From contig NZ_JACHCQ010000023.1 of NCBI RefSeq assembly GCF_014205835.1, positions 1 through 64,000 on the forward strand: a DNA stretch of 64,000 bases, given 5' to 3'. The translations under genes were made by a program, and so were the position numbers. The notes beneath the pieces were generated by a model that did not search any database, was not told the DNA's origin, and worked only from the letters and a program-made list of their open reading frames with translations. The DNA is from Pedobacter sp. AK013 (GTDB lineage: Bacteria > Bacteroidota > Bacteroidia > Sphingobacteriales > Sphingobacteriaceae). Shown piece after piece: positions 1 to 9,060 of the stretch; the stretch's first letter is position 1; every line of letters begins with the position of its first letter.

Positions 1-122
1 GATCAAAGCTTTTAGGGCAACCTCAAGAGGTGTAAGGGATATTAAATTCTTCTTATTCAGATTGTCGAAAATATATGCTTAAAACATCCCCCCCCCAACT
101 TTTCCGCTTGATCCAACTATCG
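1..122. other. Left-edge spacer with a C-tract
   Basis: Non-coding edge lying beyond the stop of the PhzF-like gene, which ends on the minus strand at 123. It holds a run of nine C at 88-96. I see no gene, hairpin or promoter in it. The short reading frame crossing it on the plus strand is antisense to the PhzF gene and has no family character. Confidence 0.5.
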
Positions 123-1025
123 CTATATTTTAATCTCTGTTTTAAATACTACCGTAGCATTCCCTTTTATTTTAATTATTGCAGGGAGGTCATTTTCGAT
201 TTTAACACTCACATTTATCACTCCAGGCCTTTTCATTTTTTCGCCTTGTTTACCATTAAATTCGAATAGGTCATTCTTAGCGTCAATGATTTTATTCTGT
301 ATTAAATATCCTCCGAATGGCCCGTTTGCATTACCTGTAACCGGATCCTCGTTTATTCCGATTGCCGGAGCAAACATTCTTCCGTGTATCAATATGTCGT
401 TATCATCTGAGTCGAATGTAAATACAAAGTACCCATTACATTTAATCTGTTTGCTTAGATCAGTCAAACTGGTGTAGTTTGGGTTTAAATCATTAAGTTT
501 TTTCCTGCTTTTTATCCCAATCATCACTTTAGAATGTCCTGTAGAGGCAATTTGAATAGGACATCTTTCATCTGTATCAGAATAATCAAGTCCTAGGGCA
601 TTTAATATTTTTTTAGCGGTGTTGGTATCGAATGTAGGACTGAGTTCAAATTTACCCTGGGTCATGATTACCTGGTAATCTTCATTTTTCTTAACGATTT
701 CAAAAGGAAGTATGCCAACCTGGGTTTTAAACCTTAAAATGCAAGAGTCTAAATTGTGTTCAATAGCTTTTGCATACATTGCGGCAATCGTAGCATGACC
801 GCAAATCGGAACTTCTGCTAATGGTGTAAAATATCTGATTAAGCCGTCAGAATCATGATCATCAGGTGAAAAAAGAAAAGCCGTTTCAGAATTGTTTAAT
901 TCTTTTGCAATCTGTTGCATTTGTGTGTCTGTCAATCCATCGGCATTTACAACCACGCCAGCTGGATTTCCACTAAATCTCTCCTTTGTAAAAGCATCTA
1001 TCTGATATATTTTAAAAGTTTTCAT
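123..1025 (-). CDS. PhzF family isomerase/epimerase-like protein
   Basis: 300-residue cytosolic protein of the PhzF/diaminopimelate-epimerase-like fold, a normal full length. Seen: the N-terminal IDAFT and SGNPAGVV motifs at residues 9-26, the SETAF segment holding the conserved acidic residue E47, CGHATIAA near residues 75-82, and the second-half DPVTGNANGPFG motif. PhzF itself isomerises trans-2,3-dihydro-3-hydroxyanthranilate in phenazine synthesis, but most family members outside phenazine clusters have unknown substrates and no phenazine genes lie nearby. A TATATTTG element on the minus strand (1086-1093) could be its -7 box, although no good -33 box is placed. It is divergent from the ArsR operon. 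Family call firm; substrate unknown. Confidence 0.9.
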   Translation of the reverse strand: MKTFKIYQIDAFTKERFSGNPAGVVVNADGLTDTQMQQIAKELNNSETAFLFSPDDHDSDGLIRYFTPLAEVPICGHATIAAMYAKAIEHNLDSCILRFKTQVGILPFEIVKKNEDYQVIMTQGKFELSPTFDTNTAKKILNALGLDYSDTDERCPIQIASTGHSKVMIGIKSRKKLNDLNPNYTSLTDLSKQIKCNGYFVFTFDSDDNDILIHGRMFAPAIGINEDPVTGNANGPFGGYLIQNKIIDAKNDLFEFNGKQGEKMKRPGVINVSVKIENDLPAIIKIKGNATVVFKTEIKI

Positions 1026-1193
1026 AATCTTTTCGGGGTTTTACGGGCTTCTTCTCTGTAAATAGTTTGCTTGGTGCGTATAGATCAAATATATTGAAAT
1101 TTACAAGCAGGACTGAGATTCTGGATAGATAAGATGAGTAAAGACTTATTTTATGACGATTTGTTGAAAAAGTAAAAAAAACTTTTAATAAAA

Positions 1194-1241
1194 CTTGCGT
1201 AGTTAAATGACTACATTTATATTTGTAGTCAAATAGCTACA
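1194..1241 (+). promoter_or_regulatory. ArsR operon promoter with overlapping inverted-repeat operators
   Basis: A Bacteroidota-type promoter is visible: CTTG at 1194-1197, a 20-nt spacer, then TATATTTG at 1218-1225, matching TTTG-N19-21-TAnnTTTG. Two GTAG...CTAC-type repeats overlap it: GTAGTTAAATGACTAC (1199-1214) and TGTAGTCAAATAGCTACA (1224-1241). The second ends two bases before the ArsR start codon. The arrangement fits a dimeric ArsR repressor that blocks its own promoter. The promoter match is seen; repressor binding is inferred. Confidence 0.65.
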
Positions 1242-1243
1242 TA

Positions 1244-1567
1244 ATGAATTTAAGAAGAGATGTATTTCAGGCCATTGCCGATCCTACCAGGAGGGCCATA
1301 TTATTGTTAGTGGCTTCGCAGTCTATGACGGCGGGGGCCATAGCGGCCAATTTTAATACGGCAAGGCCAACTGTTTCAAAACACCTGCAAATTCTTACCG
1401 AGTGTGAATTGTTAGCACAAAAACAAAATGGGAGGGAGATTCATTACCACACTAACGCAAAAAAAATGAAAGAAATTGCCGATTTTATTGAGCCGTTCCG
1501 CAAAATGTGGGACGACAGATTTAATAAGCTGGAAGATATTATGAAAAACTACAGACCAAGTAAATAA
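1244..1567 (+). CDS. ArsR family winged-helix transcriptional regulator
   Basis: 107 residues, typical for a stand-alone ArsR repressor. It starts MNLRRDVFQAIADPTRRAIL, the classic first helix, and the recognition helix lies in the segment TARPTVSKHLQILTE near residues 43-57, followed by the wing. No metal-binding Cys cluster is visible, so this is the non-metal subgroup that pairs with SRPBCC (AHSA1) proteins. It leads an operon with the next four genes, and the SRPBCC gene starts one base after its stop. The palindromic sites over its promoter (1199-1241) suggest autorepression. Confidence 0.92.
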   Translation: MNLRRDVFQAIADPTRRAILLLVASQSMTAGAIAANFNTARPTVSKHLQILTECELLAQKQNGREIHYHTNAKKMKEIADFIEPFRKMWDDRFNKLEDIMKNYRPSK

Positions 1568-1568
1568 C

Positions 1569-2036
1569 ATGGAGCAGAAAACAAAAATTGATGCCGAAAA
1601 TGGCAAGCAGGAAATAATCATTACAAGAGAATTTGATCTGCCTGTAGCATTGCTTTTTAAGGCTTACATTGAGCCCGAAATTATAGCGCAATGGATGGGG
1701 ACCAAAGTGTTGAAGCTTGAAAACAAAAAGTATGGTAGTTACCAGTTCGAAACAGCTGATGTCAAGGGAAACGTAGCTTTTGTGGCCACTGGAGTTATAC
1801 ACGAGTTCATAACCGATGAAAAAATTACGCGTACATTCGAAATGGAGCATACCCCTTTCGGTGTTCAGCTCGAGTTTTTAACCTTCGAAAAACTGACCGA
1901 TAACAGAAGTAAACTTACTATGCATGTGGTTTATAAGTCGGTAGTGGTGAGGGATCAAATACTTGCTTTACCTTTTGCTCAGGGTATTAATATGGCACAT
2001 CATCGTTTAGAAAACATTTTAAAACAAATAAAATAA
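1569..2036 (+). CDS. SRPBCC (AHSA1-like) domain protein
   Basis: 155-residue cytosolic protein with the START/Bet v1-like fold of the AHSA1 group. The opening IIITREFDLPVALLFKAYIE and the following PEIIAQWMG segment are the diagnostic N-terminal strand and helix. The family binds hydrophobic ligands or acts as a co-chaperone-like partner; no ligand can be assigned. It lies one base after the ArsR gene, and ArsR-SRPBCC pairs are common in Bacteroidota, so the regulator probably controls it. DoxX follows six bases later. Confidence 0.9.
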   Translation: MEQKTKIDAENGKQEIIITREFDLPVALLFKAYIEPEIIAQWMGTKVLKLENKKYGSYQFETADVKGNVAFVATGVIHEFITDEKITRTFEMEHTPFGVQLEFLTFEKLTDNRSKLTMHVVYKSVVVRDQILALPFAQGINMAHHRLENILKQIK

Positions 2037-2042
2037 TGCATC

Positions 2043-2423
2043 ATGGCAAAAAGTAATAAAATTATCTATTGGATTGCCACTGTTTGGCTTTCGCTAGGCA
2101 TGTTATCAACTGGAATAGTACAGTTAATCAAAATGAAAGAAGAAGTAGCGTTATTTACCCAATTGGGCTATCCGCTTTATTTTCTGACGATATTAGGTGT
2201 TTGGAAAATTTTGGGTGTTATTGCGGTCTTAATCCCTAAATTTATGTTATTGAAAGAATGGGCTTATGCCGGCTTTTTCTTTGCCATGTCTGGCGCTGTT
2301 TTTTCGCATATCGCCATTGGCGATACCAGTGTTTCAGCATACTTTGGACCAATATTATTGCTCGTGTTAACCGTGTTGTCGTGGTATTTCAGGCCAGCAG
2401 ATAGAAAGATTAATTTCGGTTAA
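2043..2423 (+). CDS. DoxX-like membrane protein
   Basis: 126-residue integral membrane protein with four predicted transmembrane helices (roughly residues 8-28, 45-65, 70-92 and 97-117) and the DoxX_2-like pattern YPLYFLTILGVWKILGVIA. DoxX-like proteins are small inner-membrane proteins linked in some systems to redox or quinone chemistry; the function here is unknown. It is the third gene of the ArsR operon, and its co-transcription with SRPBCC and a methyltransferase is a recurrent but unexplained arrangement. Confidence 0.85.
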   Translation: MAKSNKIIYWIATVWLSLGMLSTGIVQLIKMKEEVALFTQLGYPLYFLTILGVWKILGVIAVLIPKFMLLKEWAYAGFFFAMSGAVFSHIAIGDTSVSAYFGPILLLVLTVLSWYFRPADRKINFG

Positions 2424-2452
2424 CTTTAATGATCAAAAGTTGAATAGTTAAA

Positions 2453-3304
2453 ATGGAACAGCACAAAAATACAACTGAACCAGACCATACAGCTGTAAGG
2501 ACTGCTTTATGGAGAGCGTTACATGTGCAGGTAGATGCACAACCACACATTCTCGAAGATGAAATTGGATTGAAATTGGTTATGCCTCCTGATGATTGGA
2601 TGGAGCGCCCCGATATGAAATACACCAGGCGTCTTCGCGCTTCGATTGTTGCACGCAGCCGTTTTATCGAAGATTTAATTGTTGCACAAAGCCAGGAAGG
2701 AATTGATCAATATGTTATCCTTGGTGCTGGGCTTGATACTTTTGCTCAGCGTAGAACGGATGTTGCTTCCAAACTACAGATTTATGAAATTGACCAGCTT
2801 GATACATTAGTATGGAAACAAAAACGCTTAGCTGATATTGGTTTAGCTAAACCCAACAATTTACATTTTGTACCAGTAGATTTTGAAGTGTCTTCCTGGT
2901 GGAGAGAATTGTTAAAATCGGGCTTCGATATTAGGAAACCAGTGGTGATTGCGTGTACCGGAGTAACTTTATACTTGAGCAAAGCAGCAATTCTTGATAC
3001 ACTAAGTCAGTTGGCAAAACTTGCCCCTGGCTCAACGCTGGCTATGGCATTTTACCTACCTGTTGAATTACTGGATGAAGAGGATAAAGCTATGCAGGAA
3101 ATAGCAGAAAAAGGTGCCCGTGCTAACGGAACTCCATTTGTAAGTTTTTTTTCGCCCGAGGAAATAGTAGATTTAGCGCATACAGCACAATTTAAAGAAG
3201 CAGAAACCATATCAACCAAAGATATGGAACAACTTTATTTTATAAATAGAGCCGATAGTCTTTCCCCGGCGAGCGGAGAAGTATTTTTATTGGCGAAAAC
3301 ATAA
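2453..3304 (+). CDS. Class I SAM-dependent methyltransferase, leucine carboxyl methyltransferase-like
   Basis: 283 residues, the usual size for the PF04072/TIGR00027 group. The AdoMet-binding motif I is VILGAGLDTFAQR near residues 88-100, with the acidic YEIDQLDTLVWKQKRL motif after it and the VIACTGVTLYLSK segment (motif IV region) later. Members methylate carboxyl or hydroxyl groups of small molecules, often in secondary metabolism; the substrate is not predictable. It sits 29 nt after DoxX in the ArsR-led operon. Confidence 0.88.
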   Translation: MEQHKNTTEPDHTAVRTALWRALHVQVDAQPHILEDEIGLKLVMPPDDWMERPDMKYTRRLRASIVARSRFIEDLIVAQSQEGIDQYVILGAGLDTFAQRRTDVASKLQIYEIDQLDTLVWKQKRLADIGLAKPNNLHFVPVDFEVSSWWRELLKSGFDIRKPVVIACTGVTLYLSKAAILDTLSQLAKLAPGSTLAMAFYLPVELLDEEDKAMQEIAEKGARANGTPFVSFFSPEEIVDLAHTAQFKEAETISTKDMEQLYFINRADSLSPASGEVFLLAKT

Positions 3305-3323
3305 CCCGCAAAATTCGACCGAT

Positions 3324-3908
3324 ATGCAAACGAATCCAAAAGTTGATTTTTATTTTGATAAAGCTAAAAAGTGGCAGGAAGAACTGTTGCTATTAAGGAC
3401 AATCGCCTTAGATTGCGGGCTTACTGAAGAATTGAAATGGGGCTGTCCCTGTTACACTTTTAACGGAAACAACATCGTTTTAATACATGATTTTAAAGAA
3501 TACTGTGCGTTTTTGTTTTTTAAAGGTGTTTTATTGAATGATGCAGCTGGAATCTTGATTCAACAAACGAAGAATGTACAGTCGGCGAGGCAGGCGCGTT
3601 TTACCAATGCCCTCAAAATAGTAGAACTGAAAGCCGTTTTGAAGACTTATATTTATGAAGCTATTGAGGTAGAAAGAGTTGGTTTGAAAGTTGAACTGAA
3701 GAAAACTACCGAATATAACATTCCTGCGGAGTTTCAAAGTAAATTGGATCACATTCCTGATTTAAAAACAGCTTTCGAAGCCTTAACCCCAGGACGCCAA
3801 AGGGGATACCTTTTATATTTTTCGGCGGCCAAACAATCTAAAACGAGAGCGGCGAGGGTCGAAAAATTTATACCGAAGATTTTAAACGGTAAAGGATTGG
3901 ACGATTAG
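3324..3908 (+). CDS. YdeI/OmdA-family protein with DUF1801 domain
   Basis: 194-residue cytosolic protein. The N-terminal part (about residues 5-110) resembles DUF1801 (EELKWGCPCYTFNGNNIVLI), and the C-terminal part (about 125-190) carries the OmdA motif LTPGRQRGYLLYFSAAKQSKTR. Some family members were linked to bacteriocin or antimicrobial protection, but no mechanism is established. It starts 19 nt after the methyltransferase and is probably the last gene of the ArsR operon. Confidence 0.85.
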   Translation: MQTNPKVDFYFDKAKKWQEELLLLRTIALDCGLTEELKWGCPCYTFNGNNIVLIHDFKEYCAFLFFKGVLLNDAAGILIQQTKNVQSARQARFTNALKIVELKAVLKTYIYEAIEVERVGLKVELKKTTEYNIPAEFQSKLDHIPDLKTAFEALTPGRQRGYLLYFSAAKQSKTRAARVEKFIPKILNGKGLDD

Positions 3909-4237
3909 TTTTAAAGGATTGTCATTTCGACCGTAGTGAAGAAATCTATATGTTTAATTTGTATTGCCAGATGGCAACCAACTAAATAGTCAATGCAAAG
4001 TAGTAGTCGAGAATCACAAAACACCCTGGAGGAGCTAAATTTGCCTATATAGATCTCTCTATTTCGCGTTGCACCAGTCGAGACGACTTATTTGTACGAG
4101 CTGCTACTCCTTTTTCACTACATTTAGTTCCAAAACTGCAATATGTAGGAAGCTTATTATTTACACAGGCCTTACGCTATATATAAATTGGTATTTTTAA
4201 AACTAGGAACCTGAGCAACTATAACTGAACCATCATC
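3909..4237. other. Spacer with a degraded GTCATTTCGA-type repeat
   Basis: 329-nt gap without a gene. It opens with GTCATTTCGACCGTAGTGAA at 3921-3940 and contains an opposing segment near 4050-4092 (CTCTATTTCGCGTTGC ... CAGTCGAGACGACTT). This looks like a worn copy of the intergenic repeat that is best preserved at 21401-21502. No promoter could be assigned to the DUF4256 gene with confidence. Confidence 0.4.
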
Positions 4238-4798
4238 ATGAGCAAAAAAGAACTATCTGTAGAACAAACGCATGAATTGTTGAATACGCTAAAAACCCGT
4301 TTCGAGAAAAATATGAGTCGCCATAAAGATATCGAATGGGCTAAAGTAGAAGAAAAATTAATTGGAAGGTACGAGAAATTCTGGGTACTCAACGAAATGG
4401 AAGTAACTGGTGGCGAGCCTGATGTCGTTGATTTTGATAAAGAAACAGGCGAATACATTTTTTATGATTGTTCGGCGGAAAGCCCTAAAGGCCGTAGAAG
4501 TATTTGTTATGATCAGGAAGGGCTAGAATCAAGAAAGGAACATCAGCCTGAAAATAATGCGATTGATATGGCCGCTATGATGGGGGTAGAGCTCTTAACA
4601 GAAGAACAATATCGCTTTTTGCAACAACTCGGAAAGTTCGATACTAAAACATCGAGTTGGATTGTTACCCCTCCCGAGATCAGAAAATTGGGTGGCGCCA
4701 TTTTTGGCGATCGCCGTTACGATCATGTATTTGTGTATCATAATGGCGCACAATCTTACTATGCTGCAAGAGCATTTCGTGGTTTGTTAAGAGTGTAA
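4238..4798 (+). CDS. DUF4256 family protein
   Basis: 186 residues, full length for the family. Recognisable features are the N-terminal LLNTLKTRFEKNMSRH helix, GGEPDVVDFDKETGEYIFYDCSAESP-type core in the middle, and the C-terminal AIFGDRRYDHVFVYHNGAQSYY. It is conserved in soil bacteria, with no known function, no signal peptide and no membrane segment. Its stop lies 7 nt from the end of the convergent broken GNAT gene. Confidence 0.85.
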   Translation: MSKKELSVEQTHELLNTLKTRFEKNMSRHKDIEWAKVEEKLIGRYEKFWVLNEMEVTGGEPDVVDFDKETGEYIFYDCSAESPKGRRSICYDQEGLESRKEHQPENNAIDMAAMMGVELLTEEQYRFLQQLGKFDTKTSSWIVTPPEIRKLGGAIFGDRRYDHVFVYHNGAQSYYAARAFRGLLRV

Positions 4799-4805
4799 CT
4801 CATGT

Positions 4806-5306
4806 TTACAGCAACTTTTGATAACAAAAGAAATGTAGGCCTGGGCGCTTGGCCAGGCTAATTTCACCACTAAATTGATAACCAAGCTTCAGGAAAAGTG
4901 CTTGGGTTGTCATGTTTTTGCTATTGGTATCAACCCTTAAGATAGAAACGCCTGAAGCTTTTGCCACCCGCTCGGCCTGGTTCACTAAAGCTTTGGCAAT
5001 GCCTCTGCCCTGGCAATTAGGATCTACCGCTAAGCGGTGTGTAACAATGGCTTTTTCGGTAATGTCCCAACCCGCATCGGCATACTCGGGATCTTGATCT
5101 GTAGTAATTGCAGAAACACCAACAAGCTTATCTTCCAGCTCAGCTACTCATAATTGACCGATAGTAATATCGTTGGCAAATACTTCTGGGTTGGGGTAAT
5201 CATCTGCCCACTGGAAATTTCCAGCAGCATGCATTAAAGGTATAACCTCGCGTACCAGTTGCATAATAAATGGTATATCTTCTGTAACGGCTAATCTTAT
5301 TGTCAT
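4806..5306 (-). pseudogene. GNAT acetyltransferase interrupted by an in-frame TGA
   Basis: Reading the minus strand from ATG at 5306 gives MTIRLAVTEDIPFIMQLVRE, a typical GNAT start. It runs 52 codons to a TGA at 5150-5148, then continues in the same frame for 113 codons to TAA at 4808-4806. The second part holds the acetyl-CoA pyrophosphate-binding loop (AVDPNCQGRGIAKALVNQAE, Q/RxxGxG/A type) and the C-terminal FLKLGYQFSGE. The total of about 166 residues is a normal GNAT length and there is no frameshift. The context GQL-stop-VAEL suggests a Trp codon changed TGG to TGA. It could be a recent nonsense mutation or a sequencing error. Confidence 0.85.
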
Positions 5307-5752
5307 GGGGGTAAAAATAAGTTTTTTGGTCGACTGTTTAAATTGCTTGATCGGTTAATTGTAGCCAAGCGCTAAACTGAAGTAACTATTGGTGCATTAG
5401 TCTCCTGGTCATTAATCATTTGTTAACAGATGCAGGTTTGAGCAGTGCTTAACATGGTCGTCACCGCCAGGCGCCAGGCTTCAGCCCTAACTGCTTTAAT
5501 CTTCTTGGTGCTGCATACTAAACACTCCAAGCTTCCTGATAAGTAAATCTTCATGTAATCTTCATCTTTATGCCTGATATTTGATCATATTGCTCTTTAT
5601 CATATTCCGGCTTCTAAAGGGCTGTTAAGGAATTGTTTTCGCATTGTTTAATTTCAATTTTCATATTGTTAACCTAAGGTTAAACTTAATTTACTGTTAA
5701 TATTGAATTAACATTAAGACTGTTGTTTTGTGCCAAAATAAAACAACAGAAA
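5307..5752. other. Long leader/promoter region of the Oar-like receptor
   Basis: 446-nt gap between the divergent GNAT pseudogene and the receptor gene. It holds a direct repeat of TCTTCAT with 11-nt period (5548-5565), then GATATTTG (5576-5583), which would leave a 5' leader of about 165 nt. Near the gene is a partial inverted repeat of GTTAACC type (around 5668-5685). I see no small gene. Confidence 0.4.
5548..5583 (+). promoter_or_regulatory. Pho-box-like direct repeat and possible -7 element
   Basis: TCTTCAT occurs twice with a 4-nt spacer (5548-5554 and 5559-5565), the 7+4 geometry of an activator-bound direct repeat such as the E. coli Pho box. The 14-mer ATCTTCATCTTTAT (5558-5571) also occurs exactly upstream of the phosphatase-like gene at 10288-10301, in both cases 8-9 nt before a TTTG. 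Geometry and identity are seen; a Pho role is speculative. Confidence 0.3.
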
Positions 5753-8700
5753 ATGAAATCACGTATACTATCCCTAGTAAGTATTCTTGTGCTCCTGGTC
5801 ACATTAGCTCAGGCGCAGGTTACAACATCTAGTATTAATGGAAAGATTAAGGATAACAAAGGTATCATCCCAGGGGCAACCGTTGTGATGGTGCACGTTC
5901 CAACGGGTACTGTATCTAAAGGTTCGTCAAACGAATCAGGGCTTTTCCGTATTGGCAACTTAAACCCAGGCGGACCATACAAAATCACTGTAACCTTTGT
6001 GGGTTATAGCCCAGTGGTAAAAGAAAATATTTATTTAACATTAGGTTCGGATGTAAAGCTTGATATTGATCTTCAGGAGCAAGGCAATCAATTAGCCGAA
6101 GTAAGTGTTAAGGGTCAAAAAGGCGGAACAAAATCTGGTGCAGGTACAAGCATTGGCGAAGGCCAGATTAAAACCCTGCCTACTATGAACCGCAGTTTGC
6201 AGGATGTAACAAGGGTTACTCCTCAAGGCAGTAAAGATAATACCTTTGGTGGAACCAATTTTAGGTACAACAACGTAACTATCGATGGTGCAATTAACAA
6301 TGATGCTATCGGTTTTAGTCCTTCATTGGGAGGTCAGAGTGGAAGCTCTGGTATGCCAGGAAGCAGCACACGTACCAATCCGGTTTCGCTTGATGCGATC
6401 CAGGATGTTACTGTTTTACTTTCTCCATATGATGTTAAAGTGGGTAACTTTTTAGGTGGTAGTATTAACGCTGTTACGCGTGGTGGTACCAACGAGGTAG
6501 TGGGTTCGGTTTACGGTTATGGCCGTAATGCAGCATTGATCGGTAGAAATAAAATCGGCGATAACAGCAAAGAGCCTTCTGCTTTTCACGATTACCAAAC
6601 TGGTTTCCGTGTTGGTTTTCCGATTATAAAAGATAAATTGTTCTTTTTCACCAATGAGGAGATTACCCGCCGTCAGGATCCGGTAATTTTAGGTGCAGGA
6701 TCATCTGACATGAAATTGCTTACTGCAAGTGATGCGCAACAGATTTCTGATCGTATGGCAAGCGCTTATGGTGTAGATGCAGGTGCGTTCGGTAATTATA
6801 ACATTTATTCGCAATCTAATAAATTCTTTAACCGTTTAGATTGGAATATCAGTGAAAATACCCAGTTAACCATCAGAAATAATACCATCATTTCGAAAGC
6901 AACAAACTTAGAAAGAGATCAGCTTAACTTTAGGTTTGGCAGTATCGATTTCAGACAGAACAATAACCAAACCTCAACCGTTGCTGATTTGAAAACCCGT
7001 TTCGGGAATTCGGCCACCAACAACCTGATTGTAGGTTATTCTACCATTCACGATTACCGTGATCCGCTTTCTAATCCGGCTTTGCCACAGATTGAGATTG
7101 CTGCTAACGGAGGAACATTGTTTTTAGGTACAGACCGCGAGGCGAGTATCTTCAATATGAAACAGAATACTTTCGAATTTACGGACAACTATACTTATAG
7201 CAAGGGTATCCATACTTTTACGGTTGGTACACACAATGAGTTTTATAACATCAACTATGGTTTTGTAAACTCATGGAACGGCCGCGTAGCTTATAGCAGT
7301 ATTGCCGATTTCCTTGCTAACAAGCCGAATAGGGTGCGTACAAGTTATAACTATGACGACAATACGCGTGATAACATTATTGCGAACCCAACTGCGAAAT
7401 TTAACGTGAACATGTACAGTGTTTATGGTCAGGATGAAATCCGCATAGGCGACCGTTTTAAATTAACACCTGGTTTGCGTTTTGATATGGCGAACCTACC
7501 TGACATGCCATCATTAAGTCCAAAAACAACCAATTCACCGGTTGACCCGAATTACGGTACAACTTATACTTATACAAAGCCATCGTCAATTACCGGAAAA
7601 TTCCTGAACAAAATCCAGGTTTCTCCACGTGTTGGCTTTAATTTCGATGTATTGGGCAACCAAAGCCTGGTGATGCGCGGTGGTACCGGTTTATTTACCA
7701 GTCGTGTGCCTTTTGCATGGATCGGTTATGCTTATTACAATAATGGTGTAAACTATGGTGCTTTTGATAAATCGTACGTTTATGCAAATGCAGATCCTAG
7801 CAAAATTGTTATACCGGCAGCAGGTTCTGATCCGATTAAAGATGCTTTAACTGGTAATGGCGAAGCTGGTTATGTAACTAAACAGAATGTTAATGTTAAA
7901 GATGCAAACGGGGCTACGCAGGTAGATTTGGTTGATAACAACTTTAAAATGCCAAAAGCCTGGAGAAGTAACCTGGCTTTTGATTATAAAACAGACGATC
8001 AGTGGAAATTTACAGTTGAGGGAATTTTTAGCCAGGTGATTAAAGATGTGCAGTTTCAGCAGATTAACTATGTAGATAACCCTACTTACATGGTTTACGA
8101 TACACAGAAACAACAGCCGATCTACTCTGGTGCTAAAATCAATCCATTATATACCAATGCTTATTTATTATCGAACACCGATAAAGGATATAAATACAGT
8201 TTAACGGCACAGGTAAGCAAATCACTTCCTTTCGGTTTGGATATGATGGTTGCCTACACTTATGGAAGATCGAAAGATATTGCCAACGGTATCCGTAACT
8301 CCATGGAATCTAACTGGCAGTTAAACCAGTCGCTTAGCCCGAACAATGCAGGTTTGGCTTATTCTAACTTCGATATTCGTAACAGGATTATCTCTACCAT
8401 CAATTATAGGTTAGATTGGGCTAAAAACGGTAAATATGTATCTAACTTCTCATTATTCTTCAGCGGCCAGTCGGGTTCTCCATATTCATTGGGTTTAGTA
8501 AATACCAGGATCAACGGAACTGGACAAACGGTAAGTTTGATGTACGTGCCGGCTGTAGGCGAAACACAGAAATTCTTTGCCAATACACCTGATGGAATTG
8601 CACAGGCAGCAGCGTTTGATAGCTATATCAACGGTGACAAATACCTAAGCACCCGTCGTGGCAATTTTACAGAACGTAACGGTGCACGTACGCCTTGGAA

Positions 8701-9004
8701 TGTTCAGGCTGATTTCCGTTTCTCTCAGGATATTCAGGTAGCAAAAGGAAAACACCCGCACGTTTTAACTTTAACTTACGATATCATCAACCTGACCAAT
8801 TTGGTAAATAAAGACTGGGGTATTCAGTATTTTTCTCCTAATACTTATAACTCTATGGCTAGCATGGGTATCAAAGTTGCAACTGCGGGAACACCAACTG
8901 CTTACCCGGTTTATACTTTTGCGCAAAAAGATGTAACCTCTTATTCAAAAGATTTCTTTGCCTCTCGTTATCAGATGCAATTGGGATTAAGATATAGTTT
9001 CTAA
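5753..9004 (+). CDS. Oar-like TonB-dependent outer-membrane receptor
   Basis: 1083 residues from the ATG at 5753, preferred over an in-frame upstream start because it gives a clean signal peptide ending near AQAQ. Order: carboxypeptidase-regulatory-like beta-sandwich (about 25-105), TonB plug (about 110-230, with NNDAIGF and the serine/glycine-rich segment), and a long barrel ending in aromatic YSF. The segment QDVTVLLSPYDVKVGNFLGG and the lack of a SusD partner are typical of the Oar/OmpA-related TonB receptors of Bacteroidota, not of SusC. The substrate is unknown. A Pho-box-like repeat upstream hints at nutrient-stress control. It is transcribed alone and ends at a strong terminator. Confidence 0.88.
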   Translation: MKSRILSLVSILVLLVTLAQAQVTTSSINGKIKDNKGIIPGATVVMVHVPTGTVSKGSSNESGLFRIGNLNPGGPYKITVTFVGYSPVVKENIYLTLGSDVKLDIDLQEQGNQLAEVSVKGQKGGTKSGAGTSIGEGQIKTLPTMNRSLQDVTRVTPQGSKDNTFGGTNFRYNNVTIDGAINNDAIGFSPSLGGQSGSSGMPGSSTRTNPVSLDAIQDVTVLLSPYDVKVGNFLGGSINAVTRGGTNEVVGSVYGYGRNAALIGRNKIGDNSKEPSAFHDYQTGFRVGFPIIKDKLFFFTNEEITRRQDPVILGAGSSDMKLLTASDAQQISDRMASAYGVDAGAFGNYNIYSQSNKFFNRLDWNISENTQLTIRNNTIISKATNLERDQLNFRFGSIDFRQNNNQTSTVADLKTRFGNSATNNLIVGYSTIHDYRDPLSNPALPQIEIAANGGTLFLGTDREASIFNMKQNTFEFTDNYTYSKGIHTFTVGTHNEFYNINYGFVNSWNGRVAYSSIADFLANKPNRVRTSYNYDDNTRDNIIANPTAKFNVNMYSVYGQDEIRIGDRFKLTPGLRFDMANLPDMPSLSPKTTNSPVDPNYGTTYTYTKPSSITGKFLNKIQVSPRVGFNFDVLGNQSLVMRGGTGLFTSRVPFAWIGYAYYNNGVNYGAFDKSYVYANADPSKIVIPAAGSDPIKDALTGNGEAGYVTKQNVNVKDANGATQVDLVDNNFKMPKAWRSNLAFDYKTDDQWKFTVEGIFSQVIKDVQFQQINYVDNPTYMVYDTQKQQPIYSGAKINPLYTNAYLLSNTDKGYKYSLTAQVSKSLPFGLDMMVAYTYGRSKDIANGIRNSMESNWQLNQSLSPNNAGLAYSNFDIRNRIISTINYRLDWAKNGKYVSNFSLFFSGQSGSPYSLGLVNTRINGTGQTVSLMYVPAVGETQKFFANTPDGIAQAAAFDSYINGDKYLSTRRGNFTERNGARTPWNVQADFRFSQDIQVAKGKHPHVLTLTYDIINLTNLVNKDWGIQYFSPNTYNSMASMGIKVATAGTPTAYPVYTFAQKDVTSYSKDFFASRYQMQLGLRYSF

Positions 9005-9025
9005 TCTTTTTTAATATCAATATAC

Positions 9026-9060
9026 AACGGTCTGATCTTATAAGGTCAGGCCGTTTTTTG
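9026..9060 (+). terminator. Rho-independent terminator of the Oar-like receptor
   Basis: Ten-base-pair stem AACGGTCTGA (9026-9035) with TCAGGCCGTT (9046-9055), including one G-T pair, followed by a T run. It starts 22 nt after the receptor stop. Confidence 0.8.

Noticed and set aside
88..96. Run of nine C near the left edge, possible phase-variable tract
   Set aside because: It lies beyond the stop of the PhzF gene and before no visible gene, so there is nothing for it to switch within the window.
5148..5150. TGA in the GNAT gene as selenocysteine or recoded Trp codon
   Set aside because: No SECIS-like element or selenium gene is visible, GNAT enzymes do not use selenocysteine, and other genes here end normally at TGA.
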